Assembly: GCA_004293295.1 (NCBI GenBank)
Contig: RDYC01000341.1
Coordinates: 1-7,658, forward strand
Length of the DNA stretch: 7,658 bases
Origin: Bacteroidota bacterium
GTDB taxonomy: Bacteria > Bacteroidota > Bacteroidia > UKL13-3
Reading direction: 5' to 3'
Part shown: positions 1-6,267 of the stretch, piece after piece
Numbering within the stretch: position 1 is the stretch's first letter
Layout of the letters: the number at the start of each line of letters is the position of its first letter
Position numbers and translations under genes: made by a program
The notes under the pieces: model-generated
What the model was told of the DNA's origin: nothing
Seen by the model: the letters and a program-made list of their open reading frames with translations, nothing else
Database searches by the model: none

Positions 1-1334
1 CGCACATCGGCATTGTCTTGCCTTAATAATAAACGATACTCGGCTCTGCTTGTAAACATGCGATAAGGTTCATCTGTTCCTTTATTAACCAAATCGTCTA
101 TCAATACACCAATATAAGCATCACTCCTCCTTAAAACAAATGGCTCTTTATCATGTACATTTTGGTGTGCGTTTATTCCGGCAATCAGACCTTGGCAAGC
201 AGCCTCTTCATAACCGGTTGTTCCGTTAATTTGTCCCGCAAAAAACAAGTTATTAACCAATTGTGTTTCAAGGGTTAGCTTTAACTGGGTGGGCGGAAAG
301 TAGTCGTATTCAATGGCGTATCCCGGACGAAAGATTTTAGCATTTTCAAAGCCGGGAATTTGTCGTATAGCTTTAAACTGGATATGGTCAGGTAATGAAG
401 TGGAAAATCCGTTAACATAAATTTCAACAGTATTCCAACCCTCCGGCTCTACAAATATTTGATGCCTCTCTCGTTCGGCAAACCGATTAATTTTATCCTC
501 GATGCTCGGGCAATAACGTGGGCCAAGCCCCTGTATTCTTCCAGCATACATTGGAGATTCGTCAAAACCTGTTCTAAGAATATCATGCACTGTTTCGTTG
601 GTGTATGTAATCCAACAAGGCCGTTGGTCTTTAACAGGGGTTGTTTGTTTGCTGTACGAAAACTTTGACGGATTTTCATCACCGTCTTGTTGTTCCATTT
701 TGGTATAATCTAAGCTTCTTCCATCCACCCTTGGGGGAGTACCGGTTTTCATTCTGCCACTTTCAAAACCAAGTTGAATAAGTTGTTCGGTTATTCCGGT
801 TGCCGCTCCCTCACTGATTCTACCCCCACCAAACTGCTTGGTACCAATATGGATAATGCCATTAAGAAATGTGCCGTTGGTTAAAACAACAGATCGAGAG
901 CGGATGGTTTGACCCATACCCGTGATTACCCCACAGGCTTTGCCATTTTCCACAATTATTGCCTTAACCATATCTTGCCAAAAGTCAACATTAGGTGTTT
1001 GCTCCAACCGCTCCCTCCAATATTGTGAAAATAGCATGCGGTCGTTTTGTGCCCTCGGACTCCACATAGCTGGCCCCTTACTTAAATTTAACATCCTAAA
1101 TTGGATGGTGCTCTTATCTGTAACTATTCCTGAATAGCCGCCAAGAGCGTCAATTTCCCTTACAATCTGCCCTTTAGCCACACCGCCCATTGCCGGATTA
1201 CAACTCATTTGGGCAATTTTGTTCATGTCCATGGTAATTATCAATACCTTGGAGCTAAGATTGGCAGCGGCAGCCGCGGCTTCACAACCAGCATGGCCCG
1301 CCCCAACCACAATCACATCATACTCTGTAAACAT
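1..1334 (-). CDS. mnmG: tRNA uridine-5-carboxymethylaminomethyl modification enzyme MnmG (GidA), N-terminal 444 residues, cut by the left edge
   Basis: This FAD-dependent enzyme works with the GTPase MnmE to install the (carboxymethyl)aminomethyl group at C5 of wobble uridine 34 in certain tRNAs, in the cytoplasm. The translation starts with a dinucleotide-binding strand, VVGAGHAGCEAA, whose GxGxxG lies at residues 11-16. It continues with SCNPAMGG (Cys45), KTGTPPR (196-202), PRYCPSIEDK (Cys275), GTTGYEEAA (371-379) and SRAEYRLLLRQDNAD (429-443). Cys45 and Cys275 match the two conserved cysteines near 47 and 277 of the E. coli enzyme. The family is about 620 residues long, so roughly 175 residues lie beyond the edge. 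The ATG at 1334 puts the FAD motif at the expected distance, 15 bases after the ybeY stop, and no Shine-Dalgarno sequence is visible. The frame is unbroken to the edge. mnmG/gidA often lies near the replication origin, which fits the parS site just upstream. Confidence 0.98.
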   Translation of the reverse strand, partial: MFTEYDVIVVGAGHAGCEAAAAAANLSSKVLIITMDMNKIAQMSCNPAMGGVAKGQIVREIDALGGYSGIVTDKSTIQFRMLNLSKGPAMWSPRAQNDRMLFSQYWRERLEQTPNVDFWQDMVKAIIVENGKACGVITGMGQTIRSRSVVLTNGTFLNGIIHIGTKQFGGGRISEGAATGITEQLIQLGFESGRMKTGTPPRVDGRSLDYTKMEQQDGDENPSKFSYSKQTTPVKDQRPCWITYTNETVHDILRTGFDESPMYAGRIQGLGPRYCPSIEDKINRFAERERHQIFVEPEGWNTVEIYVNGFSTSLPDHIQFKAIRQIPGFENAKIFRPGYAIEYDYFPPTQLKLTLETQLVNNLFFAGQINGTTGYEEAACQGLIAGINAHQNVHDKEPFVLRRSDAYIGVLIDDLVNKGTDEPYRMFTSRAEYRLLLRQDNADV

Positions 1335-1349
1335 TTGAAAATCAGTGTT

Positions 1350-1826
1350 TTATATTTGCTGTTTCACGTGAAACACTTGTTGTTTATGCTTTAAACCAGC
1401 GAACAAAGATAGGTAATAGTCCTCTTTATCGCGCATCTGTTTGGCATCTTTTTTACCTTTGTCTTTATAACCACAAAGGTGTAATATTCCGTGTATCATT
1501 ACCCGATGCAGTTCTGTTTGATAAGGCACATTCAGGCTTTCTGCATTTTCTTTTACCCGGTCAATGCTGATATAGATGTCTCCTATAACAAGGCTCCCCT
1601 CATTAAGCTCAAAGGTAATAATATCTGTGTAGTAATCGTGATTGAGATAGGTTCGGTTTATTTCTAATAAGTAATCATCAGAACAGAAATTAAAACTAAT
1701 CTCTCCGGGTGTCTTTCCTTCGGTGCTTATTGTTTCAGTGACCCATTTTCGCAATATGGTTTTATAATGGATGGAAGTTTTAATGTCAATACTATTAAAG
1801 CAAATCTCACCTGATGAGGGTAACAT
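1350..1826 (-). CDS. ybeY: Endoribonuclease YbeY, rRNA maturation factor
   Basis: YbeY is a small zinc-dependent endoribonuclease for rRNA 3'-end maturation and 70S ribosome quality control. From the ATG at 1826 the protein has 158 residues. The metal site is HGILHLCGYKD: His112, His116 and Asp122, with Asp where many family members have a third His. I recall GYKD as usual in Bacteroidota. Upstream stretches FCSDDYLLEINRTYLNHD and YTDIITFE are also typical. The same frame is open back to 1934, but the extra 36 residues resemble no YbeY and lie over the end of the upstream gene. I therefore chose Met at 1826, which overlaps that gene by 20 bases. An AAAAGAAAAA stretch lies upstream, without a clear Shine-Dalgarno sequence. 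The last 12 or so residues, HKQQVFHVKQQI, go beyond the family core and contain the parS palindrome. mnmG follows after 15 bases. Confidence 0.95.
   Translation of the reverse strand: MLPSSGEICFNSIDIKTSIHYKTILRKWVTETISTEGKTPGEISFNFCSDDYLLEINRTYLNHDYYTDIITFELNEGSLVIGDIYISIDRVKENAESLNVPYQTELHRVMIHGILHLCGYKDKGKKDAKQMRDKEDYYLSLFAGLKHKQQVFHVKQQI
1360..1375. other. parS: parS centromere site, perfect 16-bp palindrome (ParB binding)
   Basis: TGTTTCACGTGAAACA matches the widely conserved chromosomal parS consensus at all 16 positions. ParB (a CTP-dependent clamp) loads at such sites and spreads, and the complex is segregated by ParA and recruits SMC. The site lies inside the 3' end of ybeY, where it encodes FHVK, and 26 bases upstream of the mnmG start. 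It is an exact self-complement, so strand has no meaning. Identification rests on sequence identity with the known consensus. Neither parA nor parB is in the window. Confidence 0.93.
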
Positions 1827-3546
1827 ACCCGCTACTGTTTTTCTTTTCATTTTTGGAGCTGATGATTTCAATGTTGTAATGATATACACCCGAGGAACAA
1901 ACCTCACCATCATTGTCAAGGCCATTCCATCCATTGTTAATAATCCCGGAATATATTTCTTGACCCCATCGGTTGTAAATGGTAAAGGTGGATTTTTGGT
2001 AATCTATAGAACTTCCCTCCGGTCGAAACAGGCTGTTTATTCCATTAGGTGCAAATGCATTGGGTATAAATACCAAAAACGAGGTTGATAAGCAAACCAT
2101 ATTGGAGCGCGATTTAAGCTGTGGGTTCCCTTTAGGAATTGCCTCAACAAAGTAGCACACACCTTCGTTTTGAATATCATCAATAGTTTGAGTGTCCTTA
2201 AAGAGCGTATCAAAAGTTTGTGTAAACGGAGAAAGCAGAAACAGTCCGTCATTTCCTGTTCCACGTGAAATTTGGTAATTTTCTACACCGGCTTTCCAGA
2301 ATGAATATGGATTCCAAAAAAGCTGGCGGCTTTGTAAAGTATCTATTCCAGCTAAAACTATATTGGTTGAAGTATCGCCATAAAAGTAAGCGTTGTTACA
2401 ATAATCTTTAGCTGCAACAGTTATGTACCAACGAAGATGGTCTTCAGAGGACAGGGTAATTTCTTTGCCAATGTCTGCTTTGTTGAGATTCAGCGATTCC
2501 TTTAGCACACCACCGGAGTCCAATATAGATACTTCATAACTTGAAACATCTTTGTCTGCCTCTGCCTGGAAACTAAAGGACAAGTTTTTTGATATAGGGG
2601 CAAGTGAGGATATATGGTTAATGGAAATAAAGGCTGGTTCGTTTCTTACCCTTGTTGTAAACTGAATTTTATTCGAGGAACTGGTGATGGCTTTGTTTCC
2701 CAATTTGATGGCACGTACATAATACTCGTGGCTTGCTTTGTTGCTGTAACTGCCGGTATAAGTATTTATTGAGCCATCAACGGAATCAATCAACCTAAAA
2801 TCGGATGTTTCTGTTTTCTCGAAAATATGGTATTTCTCTATACCTGTCCAACCAACATAGTGTGACCAATTAAGATTGTATTGGCGTTTGCAAGTATCTA
2901 TGGTGTGTTGCAAAAAAATTGTACTGTGCTTGCTTAATCCAAGTAGAGATGGATTTCCACAACTATCAGTGGTGTAGATATCATAGCTCAAGATGCCGAC
3001 AGAGGGGTCGTTGTTATTGTCTTGGTAGAACGTATCAATAATTCCAGAAGATGTCAATAGAATGTACGTTCCGGTAAATTGAAAGATATAATATTTGTTG
3101 AAGTCAACCGATTTATTACTCGGCCAACCGATGATTACTTTGTTAGTAGCAATATCAATGCTAACAGAATCGAAAGAGGTTTGTTCGGTTGGGGTATCGT
3201 CAATTCTAAGGGTATCACTATAATAATTATATGGAGCGCAGGAGTCTCTTCTCTCAATAAAATAGTACCAGTTAGGACTACCAGGGCCAATATTGGCATT
3301 AACATGGGTGTAGTTTTCCGAAGCGATGTTTTTAATGGTATCAACTAAAACGAAAGGTCCAGATGTGCCATTTCTTCCCCAGATCAGGTAGAATTTAAAG
3401 TCGGTACAAGGATAGGTGGGATTATTCCATACTAATTCATTATTGGTTGTGGCAACGCAAACTCGTCTAAGAAACGGAGCCTGGGCATTGCTTTGTTGGC
3501 AAAGAAAAAAGAGAAATAGAGCAGATATTTTGCTTAGCCACCGCAT
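1807..3546 (-). CDS. Secreted protein with fibronectin-III-like modules and a gliding-motility-type (T9SS type B) C-terminal sorting domain
   Basis: The 579-residue protein begins with a clear signal peptide: basic MRWLSK, a hydrophobic ISALFLFFL core and a likely cut after SNA near residue 21. The middle is rich in aromatic, beta-type sequence with at least three loosely repeated modules that look fibronectin-III-like. Examples are YNLNWSHYVGWTGIEKYHIF, followed later by YYVRAI, and RQLFWNPYSFWKAGVENYQI, followed later by CYFVEAI. The last 90 residues or so (from 490) form the gliding-motility-associated C-terminal domain: IPNAFAPNG, FTIYNRWGQEIYSG, GWNGLDNDGE, GVYHYNIE and the terminal GYVTLIR. 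In this family the domain directs export through the type IX secretion system and surface attachment or release. No catalytic domain is visible, so adhesion or a structural surface role is an inference only. The ATG overlaps the stop of the upstream peptidase gene by 13 bases, and the end overlaps ybeY by 20. A parS-like site lies inside at 2257-2272. Confidence 0.9.
   Translation of the reverse strand: MRWLSKISALFLFFLCQQSNAQAPFLRRVCVATTNNELVWNNPTYPCTDFKFYLIWGRNGTSGPFVLVDTIKNIASENYTHVNANIGPGSPNWYYFIERRDSCAPYNYYSDTLRIDDTPTEQTSFDSVSIDIATNKVIIGWPSNKSVDFNKYYIFQFTGTYILLTSSGIIDTFYQDNNNDPSVGILSYDIYTTDSCGNPSLLGLSKHSTIFLQHTIDTCKRQYNLNWSHYVGWTGIEKYHIFEKTETSDFRLIDSVDGSINTYTGSYSNKASHEYYVRAIKLGNKAITSSSNKIQFTTRVRNEPAFISINHISSLAPISKNLSFSFQAEADKDVSSYEVSILDSGGVLKESLNLNKADIGKEITLSSEDHLRWYITVAAKDYCNNAYFYGDTSTNIVLAGIDTLQSRQLFWNPYSFWKAGVENYQISRGTGNDGLFLLSPFTQTFDTLFKDTQTIDDIQNEGVCYFVEAIPKGNPQLKSRSNMVCLSTSFLVFIPNAFAPNGINSLFRPEGSSIDYQKSTFTIYNRWGQEIYSGIINNGWNGLDNDGEVCSSGVYHYNIEIISSKNEKKNSSGYVTLIR
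2257..2272. other. parS: parS-like site, 13 of 16 positions
   Basis: TGTTCCACGTGAAATT differs from the parS consensus at positions 5, 15 and 16. The central CACGTG and the GTGAAA half are intact. Read on the minus strand it encodes ISRGT within the secreted-protein gene. It lies 897 bases from the perfect site at 1360. On its own it would be a weak call. It gains support from the two better copies in the same operon, and like the copy at 4242 it ends in ATT where the consensus has ACA. Confidence 0.55.
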
Positions 3547-4805
3547 ACTACTTCAACGAGACTATTCTTGTTTAAGTATAGATTACAAGTGGTTCTCAAG
3601 TCTTCAGAAGATGTTTCTTTAATGAGTGTAAAGAGCTCACTGTAATAATTCTCTGATAGTCCATAATCTAATAATAGCCGGTTCCTATCCATGATGGTAA
3701 ATGGACCATCTATGCTTCTCAGCAACGAGCCAAGAAAGTAGTTTTTGGCAGTGTGTAATTCTTTCTCGGGAATAAGATCATTATTTAGCCGCTCAATTTC
3801 TTTGTATATTTCAGCGGTTGCAATACCCACTTTATGGGTGTTTACATCAGCTTCAATATAAAAACAACCGTCATCAAGATAGGATTCTAAGGAAGAATAA
3901 ATGCCATAAGTTAAGCCCTTATCTTCTCTAATGTTCTTCATTAAACGAGAACCAAAGTACCCACCTAAAACAAGATTTAATAATTGAAAACGCCTATAAT
4001 CTGTGTGCTTCCTATTGAAAGATTTTTTACCAATCCTGAGTGTAGCTTGAACAGATTTGGGCTTATGGATGTAGCGATTTTCTGTTTGGCCTTTAGTTGA
4101 ATGGTAGCTGTTTATGCTTTTATCCAGGGTAAAATTACCACCAAACTCTTGTACAGTTGAAATGATTTCTCGCGTTACATCTCCACTAATAGTGATGTAT
4201 TTTATGGAGTTTTGGTAATGCTGGCTGTAAAAACCCAGTAGTGTTTCACGTGAAATTTTATCATAATCACCTGATTCTGAGAAAGATGATATAGGGCTTT
4301 GCTCTCCAAAAACTTCTTTATAAAAAGCCCTACGGCACAAATAAGATGTTTTTTGTTGTTGTACCTTAAGGCGTTGCTTGCTGTTTTTGGTGTATATATC
4401 TATTTCATTTTCAGGAAATTGAGCGTTTTTTAACACGTCCAACACAATACCCAAGCATTTATTTAAATGTTTCTTTAAGCAGAACAAAGTGATTTGGCTG
4501 TCATCAACCGCACAACGCGTTTGTAGGTAGGAGCCATAAAAATCTAGTCCATCTGCAATCTCTCGAGCATTTCTTGTTAATGTTCCTTCTTGTATAAGGC
4601 TATTTGTGGCCGATGCAATCAATAGTTGTTTTTGCTTGCTTATTCCGGCATTAAAAACAAACTCCAAACGGAGAATTTCTTCTGTTGAGCCATTTAACCA
4701 GTAAACAGGAATATCAGAGGGCCCTATTTCACAAATGGCTTTAGGAAGTGAAATGTCCGAAATGGCGGATGTTGTAGGAGCTACTGAACGGTTAAGTGGT
4801 GTCAT
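3534..4805 (-). CDS. M16 family peptidase-like protein, non-catalytic partner subunit
   Basis: The 423-residue protein has the M16 (insulinase/pitrilysin, processing-peptidase-like) fold sequence but no HxxEH zinc motif. The matching region, ASATNSLIQEGT (64-75), has no histidine. It keeps the R/Y signature of the second type of half-subunit, SRLMKNIREDKGLTYGIYS, with Arg293 and Tyr300, which helps hold substrate in bacterial M16B pairs. In such pairs one subunit carries the zinc and this one completes the clam-shell chamber. The neighbour immediately upstream has the zinc motif, and the two genes overlap as ATGA (4 bases), which argues for a co-translated heterodimer. No signal peptide is apparent at the N-terminus (MTPLNRSVAPTTSAIS), so cytoplasmic location is inferred. 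The last codons overlap the start of the secreted-protein gene by 13 bases. A parS-like site lies inside at 4242-4257, encoding ISRET. The substrate cannot be told from sequence. Confidence 0.92.
   Translation of the reverse strand: MTPLNRSVAPTTSAISDISLPKAICEIGPSDIPVYWLNGSTEEILRLEFVFNAGISKQKQLLIASATNSLIQEGTLTRNAREIADGLDFYGSYLQTRCAVDDSQITLFCLKKHLNKCLGIVLDVLKNAQFPENEIDIYTKNSKQRLKVQQQKTSYLCRRAFYKEVFGEQSPISSFSESGDYDKISRETLLGFYSQHYQNSIKYITISGDVTREIISTVQEFGGNFTLDKSINSYHSTKGQTENRYIHKPKSVQATLRIGKKSFNRKHTDYRRFQLLNLVLGGYFGSRLMKNIREDKGLTYGIYSSLESYLDDGCFYIEADVNTHKVGIATAEIYKEIERLNNDLIPEKELHTAKNYFLGSLLRSIDGPFTIMDRNRLLLDYGLSENYYSELFTLIKETSSEDLRTTCNLYLNKNSLVEVVCGG
4242..4257. other. parS: parS-like site, 14 of 16 positions
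   Basis: TGTTTCACGTGAAATT has the complete 12-base inner palindrome TTTCACGTGAAA and differs from the consensus only at the last two positions. It lies in the coding sequence of the non-catalytic M16 gene, where the minus strand reads ISRET. That is a different codon frame from the perfect site in ybeY, so the protein sequence does not explain the match. The distance to the 2257 site is 1985 bases. Confidence 0.8.
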
Positions 4806-5968
4806 TTTTTTGAGTGATAATAAAGTACATTACAGTTCTCCGGTTTCAGGTATTTAGCACAAACCTGTTGAATTTGATTTTGGGTTACACCTAAATAGTG
4901 AGTTGCCTCAGTATTTACAAGATCCGTATCTCCATAATAACTAGCATAAGCAAGTTTCATGGCTTTGTTTAATACGCCTAAATCATTAAAACGAATGTTG
5001 GTTTCTGTCTTATTTTTTACTTTTTCCAACTCTTCCTCTGTTACACCATTGGTAACAATATCCGCAATCAGGTTTTCTATAGCCTCTTCAGCAATGGCAT
5101 GTGATACGCCTTTGTTTAGTTTTCCTTCAAAAATAATAAGCCCGGGTTCAAAATCGCCACTTTGGTAGCAATCAATTTCACTAAAAAGAGGGTTCTTTTT
5201 TAAAAGTTGCTGATACAATCGTGATGATCGCCCACTGCCTATTATGTCTGTTAATAAATCGGCTGCATAATAATCAGGATGCAACCTTTCACACATGTGA
5301 TACCCCATTACAATCATATCCAACGGCACGTCATTGTACACGTCAAGCGTTCTTTTTTCGCTTTGCAGGGGCTCTTTTTTATATGCCCTCCGCTTAACCT
5401 CTCTTCGGGGAATTGGACCAAACCACTTATCGGTAAGTTCTTTCGTTTTATCTAAGGATATGTTACCACTTATAACCAAAATGGCGTTATTGGGGGCATA
5501 AAAGTTAAAAAAGAAGTCCTTAACATCATTTAGTGTAGCTGTTTCAATATGAGAGAAGTCCTTTCCTATGGTTGGCCAATTGTAGGGGTGTACCTTATAA
5601 GCTAAAGGAAGAAGCTTTAGCCAAACATCACCGTAAGGTTTGTTGATGTAACGTTCTTTAAACTCTTCAATAACCACACTTTTTTGAACATCTAAAACTT
5701 TAGGATTAAAGTTTAGGCTCAGCATCCTGTCGCTTTCAATCCAAAAGGCGGTTTCAATATTATTGGCCGGAAGAGTGATGTAATAATTCGTAATATCATT
5801 GCTGGTAAAAGCATTGTTTTCGCCACCGGCAACTTGAAGCACACTATCAAACTCTTCTACATTTTCTGAACCCCCAAACATAAGGTGTTCAAAAAGATGT
5901 GCAAATCCTGTTTTTTCCGGATCTTCGTCTTTAGAGCCAACCTTGTAAAGCAAATTTAAAACGCACAA
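4802..5968 (-). CDS. M16 family zinc metallopeptidase, catalytic subunit, with an abnormal 5' end
   Basis: The sequence has the inverted zinc motif HLFEH (His24, Glu27, His28 counted from the TTG) in the typical setting VGSKDEDPEKTGFAHLFEHL. A candidate third-ligand glutamate sits in VIEEFKER (99-106). PYNWPTIG and FYAPNNAILVISGNIS follow, as in bacterial M16B peptidases. The second half holds GSGRSSRLYQQLLKKN. From TTG at 5968 the protein has 388 residues, some 20 short of the usual length of about 410. The missing part is the first beta strand (usually like FTLxNGLxVIVH). The frame continues upstream as DESSK, which fits the family, but meets TAA at 5987-5989. There is no in-frame ATG before the zinc motif, so the start is uncertain. 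Met30 would remove the active site. The gene is the first of the leftward operon and overlaps its partner as ATGA. It may use a TTG start, contain an indel, or be 5'-truncated. Confidence 0.87.
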   Translation of the reverse strand: MCVLNLLYKVGSKDEDPEKTGFAHLFEHLMFGGSENVEEFDSVLQVAGGENNAFTSNDITNYYITLPANNIETAFWIESDRMLSLNFNPKVLDVQKSVVIEEFKERYINKPYGDVWLKLLPLAYKVHPYNWPTIGKDFSHIETATLNDVKDFFFNFYAPNNAILVISGNISLDKTKELTDKWFGPIPRREVKRRAYKKEPLQSEKRTLDVYNDVPLDMIVMGYHMCERLHPDYYAADLLTDIIGSGRSSRLYQQLLKKNPLFSEIDCYQSGDFEPGLIIFEGKLNKGVSHAIAEEAIENLIADIVTNGVTEEELEKVKNKTETNIRFNDLGVLNKAMKLAYASYYGDTDLVNTEATHYLGVTQNQIQQVCAKYLKPENCNVLYYHSKK

Positions 5969-5982
5969 CTTAGAAGACTCAT

Positions 5983-6005
5983 CCCTTTAAATGCGTTATA
6001 AAGGG
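5983..6005 (-). other. Hairpin in the leader of the M16 gene
   Basis: A 7-bp perfect stem (CCCTTTA pairing with TAAAGGG) encloses a 9-base loop. In the leftward transcript the 3' arm, which includes AAAGGG, ends 14 bases before the TTG at 5968, so it could affect access to the start. On the plus strand it is followed by CTTTTT and looks like a weak terminator, but no plus-strand gene precedes it. It may have no function. Confidence 0.35.
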
Positions 6006-6060
6006 CTTTTTCGGTAAAGTTAACCAAACACTTTGCTCACATCAAGATGTTTTATTAGAC

Positions 6061-6070
6061 AGCACGTGCT
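6061..6070. repeat. 10-bp perfect palindrome AGCACGTGCT
   Basis: AGCACGTGCT is self-complementary and lies in the divergent intergenic region. It shares the CACGTG core with parS but lacks the flanking TTT/AAA bases that ParB sites need. It could be an operator for a dimeric regulator of either flanking gene, or chance. Confidence 0.35.
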
Positions 6071-6160
6071 TTAATGAACAATTTTGCCCACATTATCAGC
6101 CAGTTAACATTTTTTCAGGTAAAATTGGGCATTCGATTTAAAACAAACGTTTATCAAGCG

Positions 6161-6184
6161 ATTATTGAAATACAATTATTGAAA
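6161..6184. repeat. Two copies of ATTATTGAAA, 14 bases apart
   Basis: Exact 10-base copies start at 6161 and 6175, with TACA between them. The second copy supplies the TTG of the upstream promoter candidate at 6179-6208, so the pair could be a binding site overlapping a -33 region. In AT-rich DNA a chance origin is also possible. Confidence 0.4.
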
Positions 6185-6208
6185 GGCGTTTTACATGTTA
6201 GATATTTG
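6179..6208 (+). promoter_or_regulatory. Candidate upstream Bacteroidota-type promoter for the pseudouridine synthase gene
   Basis: TTG at 6179-6181 is followed after 19 bases by GATATTTG at 6201-6208, which differs at one base from the Bacteroidota -7 consensus TAnnTTTG. Spacing is as expected. It would give a leader of about 50 bases. Confidence 0.35.
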
Positions 6209-6240
6209 AACAATGCAAAAGGATGTTGAAAATTAAACGA

Positions 6241-6248
6241 TACCTTTG
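6241..6248 (+). promoter_or_regulatory. Candidate -7 element TACCTTTG for the pseudouridine synthase gene
   Basis: TACCTTTG is a perfect TAnnTTTG match 19 bases before the ATG at 6268, implying a very short leader. The -33 side is weak: the nearest TTG (6226-6228) is only 12 bases upstream, shorter than the usual spacer of about 17-20 bases. Confidence 0.45.
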
Positions 6249-6267
6249 TAGCATTAAATATGAAAAA

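Larger units (their letters stand above)
5969..6267. other. Divergent intergenic region of about 300 bases
   Basis: This region lies between the leftward peptidase operon and the rightward pseudouridine synthase gene. It holds a short hairpin next to the peptidase start, a 10-bp palindrome, a direct repeat and candidate plus-strand promoter elements, each listed separately. No exact minus-strand TAnnTTTG (CAAAnnTA on the plus strand) was found, so the promoter for the operon is not located. No convincing gene or structured RNA was seen here. Confidence 0.7.

Noticed and set aside
449..1137. Small frames on both strands inside the mnmG region
   Set aside because: They lie over a continuous, motif-verified MnmG frame and show no family features.
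1827..1934. Extension of ybeY to an ATG at 1934 (194 residues)
   Set aside because: The extra 36 residues resemble no YbeY and are an out-of-frame reading of the sorting domain of the upstream gene.
1771..2264. Frames on both strands over the end of the secreted-protein gene
   Set aside because: The T9SS sorting domain and ybeY explain this DNA, and the alternative products have no recognisable features.
3079..3622. Small frames over the start of the secreted-protein gene
   Set aside because: The minus-strand gene with signal peptide accounts for the stretch. The alternatives are shadows.
5983..6012. Rho-independent terminator on the plus strand
   Set aside because: The stem is short and AT-rich, and no plus-strand gene ends upstream of it.
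6061..6070. AGCACGTGCT as a fourth parS site
   Set aside because: Only the CACGTG core is shared. The essential flanking TTT and AAA are replaced by AG and CT.
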